Source of the DNA: Prevotella sp.
GTDB lineage: Bacteria; Bacteroidota; Bacteroidia; Bacteroidales; Bacteroidaceae
Assembly (NCBI GenBank): GCA_024684515.1
Contig: JAIKWS010000061.1
Coordinates: 1-42,528, forward strand
DNA length: 42,528 nucleotides
Direction of reading: 5' to 3'
The notes under the pieces were generated by a model, which worked only from the letters and a program-made list of their open reading frames with translations, did not search any database and was not told the DNA's origin. Shown one piece after another: positions 15,588 to 23,752 of the stretch; positions within the stretch are counted from its first letter, which is position 1; every line of letters starts with the position of its first letter. The position numbers were made by a program, and so were the translations under genes.

Positions 15588-17138
15588 TTATTGATTTGAA
15601 AATTGGTGATATTCTTTTTCAACTATATTCAGCATCTTGATAGTGGCCTTGATGGCAGCTTCCGTCTGATCGGCATCCAGGCCTCTGGTACGAAGGAGCC
15701 TGTCGGGCAGTTGCCATGTGATGACTGTCTGCACCAGTGCATCAGTACGACCACCAGGTGGAATGGTGACGGCATAGTTCTGCAACAGGGGGAAGGTACG
15801 GTCAAGATACTCCTTATATATCTTGCGCAGAGCCTTGACGAATGCATCGTACTGACCATCGCCAGAAGAGTGTCCTTCATATTCCTGTCCGTTGATCTCC
15901 ACCTTCACGTTAGCAAGAGGTTTCAGGCCATAAGCTAGTGATACTTGGTAGCTTACCAGTTTTACCTTGTCTTCTATGACATCATGTTTCAGCACGTCAC
16001 TGACGATGAATGGCAGATCATCTTGTGTGACGATTTCCTTCCTGTCACCGAGTTCTGTGATCCGTCGGGTCACACGTTGTGTCTGCTCTGGTGTGAGTTC
16101 TAGTCCTAGCTCCTGCAGGTTCCTGGCTATATTGGCCTTGCCACTGGTCTTGCCCATAGCATATTCCCGCTTGCGTCCAAAGCGCTCAGGCACTAGTGGA
16201 TTATGGTAAAGTCCGCCCTTCTGATCGCCGTCGGCATGTACACCAGCCACCTGTGTGAAGACATTGTCGCCAATGATAGGCTGATTGGGGGCTATGGAGA
16301 TGCCGCTATAGCTCTCTACCAACCTGCTGACATCCATCAGTTTCTCCTCGTTGATATTCGTGACAGCATTGAACTGGTCCTTCAGGATGACCTGTACGCT
16401 AGACAGCGGTGCATTGCCACATCGCTCACCCAGTCCGTTGACGGTGACATGTAGGCCCTTGGCGCCACTGAGTGCTGCTGCAAGGGAATTGGAGACTGCC
16501 AGATCATAGTCGTTGTGAGCATGAAAATCGAAATGTGCTTCAGGATAGCGTTTCTTCATCTTACGGAAATACTCCACCACCTGCAGGGGATTCATGATGC
16601 CCAGTGTGTCTGGAAGCATGAACCGACGGATGCATTCCACATGCGAGAGGCAGTCCATCAGCTGATAGACATACGATGGAGAGTCCTTCATACCGCTCGA
16701 CCAGTCTTCCAGATAGACATTCACTGACACACCATGCTGTCCTGCATATTCCAGCACCTCAAGAATATCTCTGATATGTTCGTCGGGGGTCTTCATCAGC
16801 TGTTCCTTACAATGCTTCAGCGAACCCTTCACCAAAAGGTTCAGGGTGTGTGCACCAGCATCCAGGAGCCAGTCTACCGAGGTATGTCCATCGACGAATC
16901 CCAGCACTTCGACATTGTCTATCCTGTCTATCTGACGGGCATAGCGACAAATCATCTTCACGGCCTCCTTCTCACCTTCCGACACACGTGCCGAGGCTAC
17001 CTCGATACGGTCTACATGAAGGTCACGCAGCAGCATGCGGGCAATCATCAGTTTTTCATGAGGCAGGAAACTGACACCACTCGTCTGCTCGCCATCACGG
17101 AGCGTGGAATCCATGATTTCAATAAACCGTTGCTTCAT
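15588..17138 (-). CDS. cimA: LeuA-family synthase, probable citramalate synthase
   Basis: The 516-residue protein belongs to the isopropylmalate/homocitrate/citramalate synthase family. It has the TIM-barrel signature [11 protein letters not shown] (Arg14, Asp15), the metal motif HAHND, the conserved [11 protein letters not shown], and a C-terminal LeuA-type allosteric domain (from about residue 390). It differs from the true LeuA at the operon head: after the signature it reads SFLPHEKL and [12 protein letters not shown], which is closer to archaeal-type CimA than to LeuA ([12 protein letters not shown]). In family terms it likely joins pyruvate and acetyl-CoA to citramalate, the first step of threonine-independent isoleucine synthesis, with LeuC, LeuD and LeuB doing the later steps. 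Its start overlaps leuD by 20 bases. Specificity is an inference. Confidence 0.7.
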   Translation of the reverse strand: MKQRFIEIMDSTLRDGEQTSGVSFLPHEKLMIARMLLRDLHVDRIEVASARVSEGEKEAVKMICRYARQIDRIDNVEVLGFVDGHTSVDWLLDAGAHTLNLLVKGSLKHCKEQLMKTPDEHIRDILEVLEYAGQHGVSVNVYLEDWSSGMKDSPSYVYQLMDCLSHVECIRRFMLPDTLGIMNPLQVVEYFRKMKKRYPEAHFDFHAHNDYDLAVSNSLAAALSGAKGLHVTVNGLGERCGNAPLSSVQVILKDQFNAVTNINEEKLMDVSRLVESYSGISIAPNQPIIGDNVFTQVAGVHADGDQKGGLYHNPLVPERFGRKREYAMGKTSGKANIARNLQELGLELTPEQTQRVTRRITELGDRKEIVTQDDLPFIVSDVLKHDVIEDKVKLVSYQVSLAYGLKPLANVKVEINGQEYEGHSSGDGQYDAFVKALRKIYKEYLDRTFPLLQNYAVTIPPGGRTDALVQTVITWQLPDRLLRTRGLDADQTEAAIKATIKMLNIVEKEYHQFSNQ

Positions 17139-17718
17139 GCTCCCATTCTGTAGTCTTATCCTGATTGGCTACCAAGAAGTCGATGTCGTCAAGACCATTC
17201 ATCAGACAGTGCTTCTTATACCCGTTGATCTCGAAATGCTCCTGTTGGCCTGTCGTCTTGTTGGTTACCAGCTGCTTGGGCAGGTCTACCTCGACCTCGG
17301 CTTTGGGATTGTCCTGTATGGTGTCGAACAATTCTTTTAGGAACGACTCACTTACCTGTACAGGGAGGACGAAGTTGTTAAGTTCGTTGTTCTTATGGAT
17401 ATCGGCAAAGAAACTGCTTATAACCACCCTGAAGCCATATCCTGCAATGGCCCATGCTGCATGCTCGCGTGATGAGCCACTGCCAAAGTTCTTTCCTGCC
17501 ACCAGGATGACGCTGCCTTGGTATATGGGATTGTTGAGTACGAAATCTGCCACCGGTTTTCCGTCCTTGTCATATCGCCAGTCACGGAACAGATTGTCGC
17601 CAAATCCCTCCTTGTCCGTAGCCTTCAGAAAACGGGCAGGGATAATCTGGTCGGTATCGATATTCTCTAGTGGCAGGGGTACGCAAGTGCTTGTTATGAC
17701 GTTGAATTTCTCTTTCAT
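17119..17718 (-). CDS. leuD: 3-isopropylmalate dehydratase small subunit
   Basis: The 199-residue subunit pairs with LeuC to isomerise 2-isopropylmalate to 3-isopropylmalate. It shows the small-subunit motifs [19 protein letters not shown] near the N-terminus, [14 protein letters not shown] near residue 75 and [11 protein letters not shown] near 105. Length matches the family. Its start overlaps the leuC stop by ATGA, and its 3' end overlaps the CimA-like gene by 20 bases, so the subunits are tightly coupled. Confidence 0.95.
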   Translation of the reverse strand: MKEKFNVITSTCVPLPLENIDTDQIIPARFLKATDKEGFGDNLFRDWRYDKDGKPVADFVLNNPIYQGSVILVAGKNFGSGSSREHAAWAIAGYGFRVVISSFFADIHKNNELNNFVLPVQVSESFLKELFDTIQDNPKAEVEVDLPKQLVTNKTTGQQEHFEINGYKKHCLMNGLDDIDFLVANQDKTTEWEHEATVY

Positions 17719-19085
17719 AGTAGTTCTCTTGGATCTGTGATTATTCCTGTTACTGCCGCAGCCGCTGCCACCAGTGGTGAGCAGAGGATGGTTCGTGCGC
17801 CTGGTCCCTGACGGCCCTCAAAGTTACGATTCGAAGTCGATATGGATAGTTTGCCAGCCGGCACCTTGTCATCGTTCATAGCCAGGCATGCCGAACAGCC
17901 AGGCTGCCGTATTTCGAAGCCAGCTTCTGCCAGCACTCTGTCGAGTCCTTCCTGGCGTATCTGCCCAGCTACTTTCCACGAGCCAGGCACCAGCCAGGCT
18001 ACGATGTTGTCGGCTTTCCGGCGACCTCTGACGATGGATGCGAAAGCCCTGAAGTCTTCGATGCGTCCATTGGTGCATGCTCCCAGGAAGACATAGTCCA
18101 CCTTCGTGCCCAGCAGTTTCTGACCTGCCTCAAAGCCCATATAGTGGAGTGCCTTTTCCTCGCCAGGACGACTGGGTATCGTCTCTGTGATGCCTATGCC
18201 CATGCCTGGATTGGTGCCATAAGTGATGCGGGGTTCTATATTGCCGGCATCAAAAACAAGCTCCTTATCAAATACGGCATTGTCATCGCTTCTGAGGGTC
18301 TTCCAGTAGCTCACAGCCTTCTCCCAATCCTCACCCTGAGGGGCATACTCCCTGCCCTTCAGATACTCGAATGTCGTCTCGTCAGGGGCTATAAATCCGC
18401 CACGGGCTCCCATCTCTATCGAGAGGTTACACAGGGTAAGCCTGCCTTCCATCGACATGTCCCTAACCACATCGCCTGCATACTCCACGAAATATCCCGT
18501 TGCACCACTGGTGGTGAGCTGGCTCATCAGATAGAGGGCCACGTCCTTGGCTGTGACGCCCTTGCCCAGTCGTCCGTTGATGCTGATACGCATCGACTTG
18601 GGCTTCTGTTGCAATATGCATTGCGATGCCAGTGCCATCTCCACCTCGCTAGTGCCAATGCCAAAAGCCACAGCACCTACTGCACCATGCGTAGAAGTAT
18701 GCGAGTCGCCACAGACAATAGTCATCCCTGGCAGCGACAGCCCTTTCTCGGGGCCTACCACATGGATGATGCCATTGTCGGGCGACATCATGCCAAAGTG
18801 AGTCAGTCCAAACTCAGCGGCATTGCGTGCCAGAGTGTCTACCTGCTTGCGCGACACGGGGTCTGCAATGGGTTTATCCTGATCGTGTGTTGGTGTGTTG
18901 TGATCTGGCATGCAGACGATGCGTTGTGGACGGAAGCATTTCAGTCCCCTTGCCCTCAGGCCGTCGAAAGCCTGTGGCGAGGTCACTTCATGACAATAAA
19001 GCCTGTCTATATAAAGTTGTGTAGGGCCATCGTCGATGATCTGTACTACATGACGATCCCATATTTTGTCGAATAGTGTATTCAT
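17715..19085 (-). CDS. leuC: 3-isopropylmalate dehydratase large subunit
   Basis: The 456-residue aconitase-family subunit carries the 4Fe-4S cluster of isopropylmalate isomerase. Cluster ligands are Cys337 (GACTNG), Cys397 and Cys400 (QPGCSAC). Other family motifs include [23 protein letters not shown] and the C-terminal [12 protein letters not shown]. It overlaps the leuA 3' end by four bases and leuD by four. The Fe-S cluster is oxygen-labile, which fits an anaerobe. Confidence 0.95.
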   Translation of the reverse strand: MNTLFDKIWDRHVVQIIDDGPTQLYIDRLYCHEVTSPQAFDGLRARGLKCFRPQRIVCMPDHNTPTHDQDKPIADPVSRKQVDTLARNAAEFGLTHFGMMSPDNGIIHVVGPEKGLSLPGMTIVCGDSHTSTHGAVGAVAFGIGTSEVEMALASQCILQQKPKSMRISINGRLGKGVTAKDVALYLMSQLTTSGATGYFVEYAGDVVRDMSMEGRLTLCNLSIEMGARGGFIAPDETTFEYLKGREYAPQGEDWEKAVSYWKTLRSDDNAVFDKELVFDAGNIEPRITYGTNPGMGIGITETIPSRPGEEKALHYMGFEAGQKLLGTKVDYVFLGACTNGRIEDFRAFASIVRGRRKADNIVAWLVPGSWKVAGQIRQEGLDRVLAEAGFEIRQPGCSACLAMNDDKVPAGKLSISTSNRNFEGRQGPGARTILCSPLVAAAAAVTGIITDPRELL

Positions 19086-20581
19086 TTTCTGAATTTATTG
19101 ATACAGTCGATATATGCTTCTACCGATGCGGTCACGATGTCGGTATTGGCACCAAAGCCATAGTAGAGCTGTCCATCGTACTCTACCTGCATGTGAACCT
19201 TACCTACGTCATCAGAGCCTTTCGAGATAGCCTGGATAGTAAATTCTTTCAGGGTCATCTGTTTCATGATGATGCGTTTCAGGGCCTTGATGGCTGCATC
19301 AACAGGACCATTGCCACTACTGGCAGCCTCGAACTTCTGCCCACTGATGTCAAGCCCTATGCTGGCTACGCTCTTCACACCCTTACCCGTAGTGACCTGC
19401 AGGAATTCCAGCCGCACGGCATGCTGGTCGGCAGTGTCGGCACCTGCCAGCATCAGCACATCGGCATCCGACACCTCTTTCTTCTGATCGGCCAGCTGAA
19501 GGAATTTCTCGTAAATCTTGTCAATCTTATGCTCGTCACTGACATCTACACCATTGATGTGCAGACGGTGCTTCAGGGCAGCACGGCCGCTACGTGCCGT
19601 CAGCACGATGCTGTTGTCGTCAATGCCTACATCCTTGGGGTCGATAATCTCGTAGGTCTGAACATTCTTCAGCACGCCATCCTGATGGATGCCCGACGAA
19701 TGGGCAAAGGCATTACGGCCCACAATAGCCTTGTTGGGCTGAACGGGCATGTTCATCAACGAGCTCACCATCCTGCTGGTGGGAAAGATCTTGGTAGTAT
19801 TGATATTGGTGTCGATATCGATATCCTTGTGGCATTTCAGAATCATGGCAATCTCCTCAAGCGAGGTGTTACCTGCCCGTTCACCAATACCATTGATCGT
19901 TACCTCCACCTGACGTGCACCATTCAGCACACCCTCGAGTGTGTTGGCGGTGGCCATACCGAGGTCATTATGGCAATGGGTAGAAATAATCGCCTGGTCG
20001 ATGTGTTCCACATGGTCCTTCAAGTACTTGATTTTCTCACCGAACTCCAGTGGCAGGCAGTAGCCTGTCGTATCTGGGATGTTTACCACTGTGGCACCAG
20101 CCTTGATGACAGCTTCCACCACCTGTGCCAGGTACTCGTTGTCTGTGCGGCCGGCATCCTCGGCATAGAACTCCACCTCGTCCACAAACTGACGGGCATA
20201 TTTTACTGCCCAGACAGCTCGCTCGATAATCTCCTCGCGAGTGGAATTGAACTTGTACTTGATATGCGAGTCGCTCGTGCCAATACCCGTATGTATGCGC
20301 TTATGCTTGGCATATTGCAATGCTTCCACTGCCACGTCGATATCTTTCTGCACTGCACGTGTCAGTGCACAAATCGTAGGCCAAGTCACGGCCTTGGATA
20401 TCTCAATCACTGAATGGTAGTCGCCAGGGGAACTGATGGGGAAACCAGCCTCAATGACGTCTACGCCTAACTGCTCTAGAGCCCTTGCCACCTGAATCTT
20501 TTCAACAGTGTTCAACTGGCAGCCAGGCACTTGCTCACCATCACGCAGGGTGGTGTCGAAAATAAAGAGTCTGTCACTCAT
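19082..20581 (-). CDS. leuA: 2-isopropylmalate synthase
   Basis: The 499-residue enzyme condenses acetyl-CoA with 2-oxoisovalerate, the committed step of leucine synthesis. The N-terminal barrel shows [16 protein letters not shown] with the catalytic Arg/Asp, [20 protein letters not shown] for metal binding and [13 protein letters not shown]. The C-terminal leucine-feedback domain ends in [24 protein letters not shown], so allosteric inhibition by leucine is expected. It is the first gene of the six-gene operon, preceded by a perfect promoter and only about a 35-base leader. No attenuator or T-box is visible, so feedback on the enzyme may dominate. Confidence 0.95.
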   Translation of the reverse strand: MSDRLFIFDTTLRDGEQVPGCQLNTVEKIQVARALEQLGVDVIEAGFPISSPGDYHSVIEISKAVTWPTICALTRAVQKDIDVAVEALQYAKHKRIHTGIGTSDSHIKYKFNSTREEIIERAVWAVKYARQFVDEVEFYAEDAGRTDNEYLAQVVEAVIKAGATVVNIPDTTGYCLPLEFGEKIKYLKDHVEHIDQAIISTHCHNDLGMATANTLEGVLNGARQVEVTINGIGERAGNTSLEEIAMILKCHKDIDIDTNINTTKIFPTSRMVSSLMNMPVQPNKAIVGRNAFAHSSGIHQDGVLKNVQTYEIIDPKDVGIDDNSIVLTARSGRAALKHRLHINGVDVSDEHKIDKIYEKFLQLADQKKEVSDADVLMLAGADTADQHAVRLEFLQVTTGKGVKSVASIGLDISGQKFEAASSGNGPVDAAIKALKRIIMKQMTLKEFTIQAISKGSDDVGKVHMQVEYDGQLYYGFGANTDIVTASVEAYIDCINKFRK

Positions 20582-20623
20582 AATCTTTGTATCATCTTTT
20601 TACCTTAAACCTTAATTGGGCTG

Positions 20624-20654
20624 CAAAATTAATACTTTTTGAGGACAAAACAAA
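20624..20654 (-). promoter_or_regulatory. leu operon promoter
   Basis: On the minus strand, TTTG (20654-20651), exactly 19 bases, then TAATTTTG (20631-20624). A transcript starting near 20619 would reach the leuA ATG in under 40 bases, leaving no room for a leader-peptide attenuator. Confidence 0.8.
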
Positions 20655-20709
20655 ACAAATCAGTAATTATTTTCAACTTTTAGTTATAATTATTTGATTT
20701 TTCGCAATT

Positions 20710-21375
20710 CTAGAAGTTTGCACCCAGCATCACGTTGAAGCCATGCAGATTAGTATCCTTGCCAACGTCGTTGAGATCCATCCAGTAAGCACCACCTATG
20801 GTCACCATATTGCTGATGCGGAAGTTGACACCTGCCTGCCAGCCAAACTGGAAACGGTCGTACGTATCATAACCATAGAACTTCGACTGGTCTTTGCTAA
20901 ACATATTCAGCGAGTTGCGAATGTTGCCTGTTTCCTCTATATTCTTGGCTGTGAAGTTGATACGACCATACAGGCCAGCGAAGGGATCTATAGCAAAGCC
21001 GTCGCTAACACGGATATCGTACAGCACATCGACAGGTATAGTGGCAGAAAACATGTTGTCCTTGTACTTCGTAGTTCCTTTCTTCTCGTTGCGGAACAAA
21101 TACTGCCCCTTTACGCCAGCATCAAAGCCAAGACGACCAAGCACTGGGACAAAATAGCTGAAACCAACTGAGACGCCATGAAAGTTGGTGTTCGTGGAAC
21201 TGCCAAAGGAGTCCTGATGCCTGACGTGGGGATTGTACTCAGCATAGAATATGCCAAAGGAACGTGGTTCCGACATTTTGTAACTCGTACTGTACGGATT
21301 GCTCTGTGCAAAGACGTGGAGACAAGTTGTAAGCAGGAAGGCCTGTATGGCCAGCATTTTAATTGGATATTTCAT
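20710..21375 (-). CDS. Outer-membrane beta-barrel protein (OmpX/porin-like)
   Basis: The 221-residue protein has a cleavable signal peptide (likely cut after VFA, before QSNPY) and then alternating amphipathic strands rich in Tyr/Phe and Gly, ending in GFNVMLGANF with a C-terminal Phe, the usual outer-membrane barrel signature. It resembles the small barrel family common in Bacteroidota; about eight strands would fit the length. Ligand or channel function cannot be told. It is a single gene with its own -7 box, next to a long non-coding stretch. Confidence 0.75.
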   Translation of the reverse strand: MKYPIKMLAIQAFLLTTCLHVFAQSNPYSTSYKMSEPRSFGIFYAEYNPHVRHQDSFGSSTNTNFHGVSVGFSYFVPVLGRLGFDAGVKGQYLFRNEKKGTTKYKDNMFSATIPVDVLYDIRVSDGFAIDPFAGLYGRINFTAKNIEETGNIRNSLNMFSKDQSKFYGYDTYDRFQFGWQAGVNFRISNMVTIGGAYWMDLNDVGKDTNLHGFNVMLGANF

Positions 21376-21402
21376 TTTTCCTTATGATTTGACTTCTGCC
21401 TG

Positions 21403-21410
21403 CAAAGTTA
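21403..21410 (-). promoter_or_regulatory. -7 box for the outer-membrane barrel gene
   Basis: The minus strand reads TAACTTTG, 27 bases before the start codon at 21375. A proper TTTG at -33 is missing; only TGG-type sequence lies there. Confidence 0.55.
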
Positions 21411-22113
21411 AGAAAAAATAATCAGACCACCATCATATCCCAGCATTTTTTTGGACAAGAAGCGAAAAGTAGCTCTCTGCAGCAATTGGCCACGACTATT
21501 ATGTTTTTTTGAAAACCACCAATTCCTATGTCTTTCCATTATCATCATATTCTAATATTGCTTCACCGTCATCCCCGTAGTCTGCTTCGCGAACCGATAT
21601 TTACTTCATCTTGCAAAGGCAATAAAGTCATGACAATGATATCTGTTGGGGTTTGAATACACAGACATATTATATAATGTACACGCGAAAGAGCATTAAG
21701 TTCACACAAAAATGAAGAGCATAGTAATTATTGATTCAGCAGATAATCTCTATAATTTCAATTAGACATGTACACGCTTCCACACCACACATCTTCAACG
21801 TCCATTTTACACCTTACCATAGCGTCCACACTACTATGCAACAAGATCTTTCCTGTAAGCTTGTAAGATTTTGAACTAACTACCATTCAGAAATTCTATA
21901 GAGAATTTTGGAGCTACTACACTATGCGGCTAATGCTGGATAGTTAGGGAATAATTCTCTGAAGAACTCATTTACCCCATCACTTGTCAGAATTTGTTAC
22001 TCCACACATCAAATTCTGCTGCAGAACGCAGCAAACTTTACTTTACTGTTGGACAAATGCTCCATGAAGAGCAGAACCTAATAATTAGGCGATAAGTAAT
22101 TGAAAGTTGCCAA
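21411..22113. other. AT-rich intergenic region without genes
   Basis: I found no supported gene in these 700 bases. Stops are frequent in all frames. A 7-bp hairpin (21891-21897 with 21902-21908) is the only clear structure. On the minus strand, about 21587-21524 can be read as a 20-odd codon tail (VREADYGDDGEAILEYDD...) without a start, perhaps the end of a decayed gene. The region runs into a broken reverse-transcriptase fragment, so it may be old mobile-element debris. Confidence 0.5.
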
Positions 22114-22370
22114 ATGAAAGATAGAATGCAGAAAACATCAGCCTTTGCTAATGACTGCCCCAAAGAGATAGGACAGAATCCGAATGTTATGGTGGAGTGC
22201 AGACTTTCATGTGGATGACCGAAGACAACATCGTGGAAGTTCCATTCGACAAGGAGCACCTACTGGAAACAATCCTTAGTCCCGCTAACCTCAATGAAGC
22301 CTGCAAGGCAGTAATGAGGAACAAAGACTGGCTTTCATCGCCGCCCGTTTTGTCGGTTCATTTGTCGTGA
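22114..22370 (+). pseudogene. Broken group II intron reverse transcriptase, N-terminal part
   Basis: Two short reading frames overlap at ATGA: 22114-22218 (34 residues, with TSAFANDCPKEIGQNP) and 22215-22370 (51 residues, MTEDNIVEVPFDKEHLLETI...). The second reads on through LSPANLNEACKAVMRNK, which is the familiar start of group II intron reverse transcriptases (a helix ending in ANKG before the catalytic domain). The similarity stops abruptly after RNK and the frame ends 14 codons later. The whole polymerase, maturase and endonuclease part is absent. The two-frame arrangement implies a frameshift or a split start. Not functional. Confidence 0.6.
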
Positions 22371-22428
22371 ACCGCAATCAGATATGTTTACCTTTGCAAT
22401 GTCAAATTGATAAACCGACGAGACGGGC
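22343..22428. repeat. 14-bp inverted repeat around a -7 promoter box
   Basis: GCCCGTTTTGTCGG (22343-22356) and CCGACGAGACGGGC (22415-22428) pair over all 14 positions if two G-U pairs are allowed (two mismatches as DNA). The 58 bases between contain TACCTTTG at 22389-22396, a full -7 match, without a properly spaced TTTG. It begins where the reverse-transcriptase similarity stops. It may be an element end, a large RNA hairpin or chance. Confidence 0.5.
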
Positions 22429-22487
22429 TCTGGAGGTAACAATTGCGACGGTTAAATATAACAATTGCGCACATTAACCCTTGCAAT

Positions 22488-22496
22488 CCCCCCCCC
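22488..22496 (+). repeat. Run of nine Cs
   Basis: A C9 homopolymer sits just upstream of the palindrome cluster. Such tracts slip easily in replication. It is not in a supported coding region. Confidence 0.8.
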
Positions 22497-22607
22497 TTCA
22501 CAGCAGCCTCGGAGGCCAGTCAGGAGACACGGAGAGTATTAACAAAATTATTAACAAACGCAACAAACCAGACACTATGGCTATCCCTCTTACCTGCTCA
22601 GTATTTA

Positions 22608-22666
22608 TTCCCAAGGTGGGAATATTTTATTCCCAGTCTGGGAACATTTTATTCCCAAGGTGGGAA
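22608..22666. repeat. Three palindromes with 22-bp period
   Basis: Three 15-base palindromes begin at 22608, 22630 and 22652, exactly 22 bases apart: TTCCCAAGGTGGGAA, TTCCCAGTCTGGGAA, TTCCCAAGGTGGGAA. Each has a 6-bp stem and 3-base centre, joined by 7-base spacers ending ATTTTA or similar. The period equals about two helix turns, so all three face the same side of the DNA, as expected for an array of binding sites of a dimeric regulator. They could also be a mobile repeat. Confidence 0.85.
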
Positions 22667-22699
22667 TTTTCCTTTGCCCTAAAGGAAATTGCAAGCCCC

Positions 22700-22779
22700 C
22701 TTAGCGAGAGCTGCGCCAGCCTAGCATCGAGTTACAATGTCAGTTTTGGGATTCCGCCAGCGGAAGGTGTCTTGCTAAG
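22700..22779 (+). other. Candidate folded RNA/DNA element
   Basis: A 9-bp closing stem (22700-22708 with 22771-22779, one G-U) encloses two smaller hairpins: GCTG-CGC-CAGC at 22710-22720 and the 14-base palindrome TTCCGCCAGCGGAA at 22752-22765. The layout suggests a three-stem structure of about 80 bases just before the solute-binding protein gene. No known riboswitch family is recognised. It could be a transposable palindromic repeat. Confidence 0.4.
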
Positions 22780-22851
22780 ATAGCATGGCGTGTTTATGTT
22801 TTTTTAACGGCAAAAATGAGGTATTCGTCTACAAAGGTCGAAACTTTTTCG

Positions 22852-22859
22852 TAATTTTG
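22852..22859 (+). promoter_or_regulatory. -7 box for the solute-binding lipoprotein operon
   Basis: TAATTTTG, followed by CAAGC, is a full -7 match. No good -33 box is present. The implied transcript start near 22864 lies downstream of the in-frame ATG at 22785 and argues for a start at one of the TTG codons. Confidence 0.5.
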
Positions 22860-22886
22860 CAAGCTGAATTAAGATTGAAGATAGAA

Positions 22887-23720
22887 TTGAACGTACGTTT
22901 TTTCATATTGGCATGTCTCATCATGGCTATTGGAAGTTGTGGTGATAATTCTGCAGAAGAGGCTGCTCGTGCTCGTCGTGAACAACAGATTGCCGATTCG
23001 CTGGCACTGAAAGTGGCAGTAACGCCGACACTAGACTGCCTGCCCCTCTTCCTGGCAGAAGAACAAGGGTGGTTTGAACAGGAGGGTGTCAGCGTGCAGC
23101 TATATCCCTATACGGCACAGATGGACGAAGACACTGCTTTGCTCAGACATCATGTGGAGGGGATGACCACCGACCGTGAGCGAATCAGATGGATTGAAGA
23201 GCAGGGCATGGATGTGGATGAGGTGGCTACCACATCGCTGAAATGGCAACTCATCACGAACAAGACTGCTCGTATCAAACAACTGAAGCATCTGGACGAC
23301 AAGATGCTGGCCATGACTCGGCGGTCGGCTACAGATATGCTTGCCAGAAGGGTTGTCGACAGTGCCGGACTCAAACCTGAACGGGTGTTCTGCGTACAGA
23401 TCAACGACATTCTTGTGAGACTGGGTATGATTGAGAATGGCATTATGGATGCTATGTTCCTGCCTGAGCCACAGGCAACCCAGGCACGTGCTGGAGGCCA
23501 TTATATGTTGCTCGATACTGACTCGATGGGAGTGCATGTGGGGGTTGTTGTCTTTAGCAAAGAGGCAATGGCCGACACGATGCGACAGCGGCAGATAGAG
23601 CAGTTCCTGCATGTATATCACAGTGCATGCGACACCATAGCCAGCCGTGGGCTGCACGCTTATCGCGACTTGATCGTGCGGTGTTGTGGAGTGCGTGAAG
23701 AAATTGTCGATTCATTATAA
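22887..23720 (+). CDS. Orphan ABC-type solute-binding lipoprotein (NMT1/THI5-like)
   Basis: From a TTG at 22887 the protein has 277 residues and a lipoprotein signal peptide NVRFFILACLIMAIGSC with Cys18. The mature part begins LKVAVTPTLDCLPLFLAEEQGWFEQEGVSVQLYPY, the typical opening of NMT1/THI5/SsuA-like periplasmic binding proteins for pyrimidine precursors, sulfonates or similar. It ends with a C-terminal lobe around GVVVFSKEAMADTM. No permease or ATPase gene is nearby, so the partner is unknown. Another in-frame TTG is at 22875, and an ATG at 22785 lies before the predicted promoter. A TPR gene follows after 32 bases. Confidence 0.7.
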   Translation: MNVRFFILACLIMAIGSCGDNSAEEAARARREQQIADSLALKVAVTPTLDCLPLFLAEEQGWFEQEGVSVQLYPYTAQMDEDTALLRHHVEGMTTDRERIRWIEEQGMDVDEVATTSLKWQLITNKTARIKQLKHLDDKMLAMTRRSATDMLARRVVDSAGLKPERVFCVQINDILVRLGMIENGIMDAMFLPEPQATQARAGGHYMLLDTDSMGVHVGVVVFSKEAMADTMRQRQIEQFLHVYHSACDTIASRGLHAYRDLIVRCCGVREEIVDSL

Positions 23721-23752
23721 TATAGAATACGAAATCAATATATCTTAGACCA

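Noticed and set aside
18144..20413. Long plus-strand frames antisense to leuC and leuA
   Set aside because: They are rich in His and Cys as expected of reverse-complement reading; leuC and leuA are unambiguous.
21524..21587. Possible C-terminal tail on the minus strand (ADYGDDGEAILEYDD)
   Set aside because: Only about 20 codons between stops, with no start; too short to call a gene, so noted only as possible debris.
22038..22259. Minus-strand frame of 73 codons
   Set aside because: It is the antisense of the reverse-transcriptase relic.
22443..22783. Two overlapping plus-strand frames of 79 and 100 codons
   Set aside because: Both start at TTG, read through the palindrome array and the C9 run, and resemble no protein; their content follows from the repeats.
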